Position numbers and translations under genes: made by a program
Shown: positions 4,615 through 5,228 of the stretch, piece after piece
Layout: each line of letters starts with the position of its first letter
Position numbering within the stretch: the stretch's first letter is position 1
Assembly (NCBI GenBank): GCA_947649215.1
Contig: CANSQW010000115.1
Location: 1-5,228 of the forward strand
Direction: 5' to 3'
Source: an uncultured bacterium
GTDB lineage: Bacteria > Actinomycetota > Coriobacteriia > Coriobacteriales > Eggerthellaceae
DNA length: 5,228 nt
Notes under the pieces: model-generated
What the model was told of the DNA's origin: nothing
What the model saw: the letters and a program-made list of their open reading frames with translations, nothing else
The model's database searches: none

Positions 4615-5228
4615 ATGCCAGAGATCAGCCCGATGCGCACCGTGGGCGCTCTGGTTCTGCGCGACCTCGGCTGCGCGCTGCGCACGCCCACCGTCCTCTT
4701 CATGGCGGCATTCGGCGCCCTGCTGTGCTGGGGCGTCTCCCAATGGTCCGTCGGGTTCTCCGACATCCCCCAGGCCCGCGACGAGCTCACCCGCTTCATC
4801 CTGGCCGCCAGCGCCGTCATGCCGGCGCTTACGGGCGGCAGCGTCATCCCCGTCTCGCTCATGGCGGAAGAGCGCGAGCACGGGACGAGCGCCCTGCTCG
4901 CCCGCGCCGGCGCATCGATGGGGGCCGTCGCCGCGTCCAAGGCGATCGCCGCGCTCGTTCTCACGGCGCTGCTCGCGCTGGCGTGCCTTGCGATTGCAGG
5001 CATCCCCGCCGACGCGCTGGCGCCCGCGACGCTGGCCACGACCCTCGCGAGCGTGCCGTTCGTGCTGGTCTCGACCGCCATGGGGCTCATCACGCGCGTT
5101 CAGGGCCAGACGAGCGGCTGGTACCTCGCGCTCGTGGCCCTGGCCATGCCCACCTTGCTGGCCACCATCGACTCGGCCATCCTGCCCCTGGCGGCCCTGT
5201 CGCCCCTTCAGGCCGGCGCCTCCGCGGT
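4615..5228 (+). CDS. ABC-2-like transporter permease (3' end outside window)
   Basis: The frame opens at ATG 4615, with AGGAG 7 bases upstream, and stays open to the right edge: 204 complete codons without a stop. After a short cytoplasmic start, hydrophobic segments lie at about residues 26-45, 62-83, 106-127, 137-155 and 166-190. Between the second and third is MAEEREHGTSALLARAGAS (83-101), the same kind of coupling loop as EEKEKHTLRTL in the permease at 1493-2242. The two permeases thus look like members of the same broad family but are clearly divergent. It is transcribed away from the LytTR gene from a shared promoter region. Its ATPase may be encoded beyond the window, or it may share the one here or pair with the regulator's pseudo-ATPase domain. 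The substrate is unknown. Confidence 0.85.
   Translation, partial: MPEISPMRTVGALVLRDLGCALRTPTVLFMAAFGALLCWGVSQWSVGFSDIPQARDELTRFILAASAVMPALTGGSVIPVSLMAEEREHGTSALLARAGASMGAVAASKAIAALVLTALLALACLAIAGIPADALAPATLATTLASVPFVLVSTAMGLITRVQGQTSGWYLALVALAMPTLLATIDSAILPLAALSPLQAGASA

Noticed and set aside
4096..5093. Minus-strand frames running through the divergent promoter and opposite the right-hand permease
   Set aside because: They cross the A+T-rich promoter region and lie antisense to a permease with proper membrane spans and ribosome site. Their composition is typical of shadows.
1..5228. CRISPR arrays, tRNA or rRNA genes, insertion sequences and prophage genes
   Set aside because: I read through both strands and saw no regularly spaced long repeats, tRNA-like cloverleaf, transposase or integrase motifs.

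Overview
The window is very G+C-rich (about two thirds by eye). It carries a class B sortase, a LytTR regulator and ABC-2 type transporter genes, which suggests a Gram-positive actinobacterial lineage. I favour a gut coriobacterium of the Eggerthella/Gordonibacter/Adlercreutzia type. This is an inference from gene content and composition, not a database match. Long open frames on the opposite strand are expected at this composition, and I treat them as shadows.

Layout, left to right. Positions 1-922 (minus): a class B sortase, membrane-anchored and catalytically intact, running off the left edge without a stop. Positions 923-1110: its leader and promoter region, with a leader hairpin, a TATTAT -10 box and a perfect 22-bp inverted repeat. 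Positions 1111-1227 (minus): a 38-residue single-span membrane protein. Positions 1228-1492: its upstream region plus the end of the transporter operon. Positions 3267 down to 1493 (minus): a compact operon of a 55-residue single-span membrane protein, an ABC ATPase and a six-span ABC-2 permease. The three genes are almost contiguous, with stop codons beside or inside the next ribosome binding region. Positions 3268-3457: the operon's control region, with four GGAGCA(C/G) repeats at 20-21 bp steps. Positions 3458-4486 (minus): a LytTR-type regulator. Positions 4487-4614: a divergent promoter region with a 12-bp A+T-rich palindrome. Positions 4615-5228 (plus): a second ABC-2-like permease, cut by the right edge.

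The part most worth attention is 1493-5228, read as one self-regulated transporter locus. The regulator's N-terminal half aligns almost without gaps to the neighbouring ABC ATPase, but the residues needed for ATP binding and hydrolysis are replaced. It therefore looks like a dead nucleotide-binding domain fused to a LytTR DNA-binding domain. Repeats spaced two helical turns apart, typical of LytTR-family operators, sit just in front of the transporter operon, and a fifth copy of the motif lies in the divergent promoter. My working model, by inference, is that the pseudo-ATPase half docks on a permease or senses its state, while the LytTR half controls both transporter promoters. The transported substrate cannot be read from the sequence.
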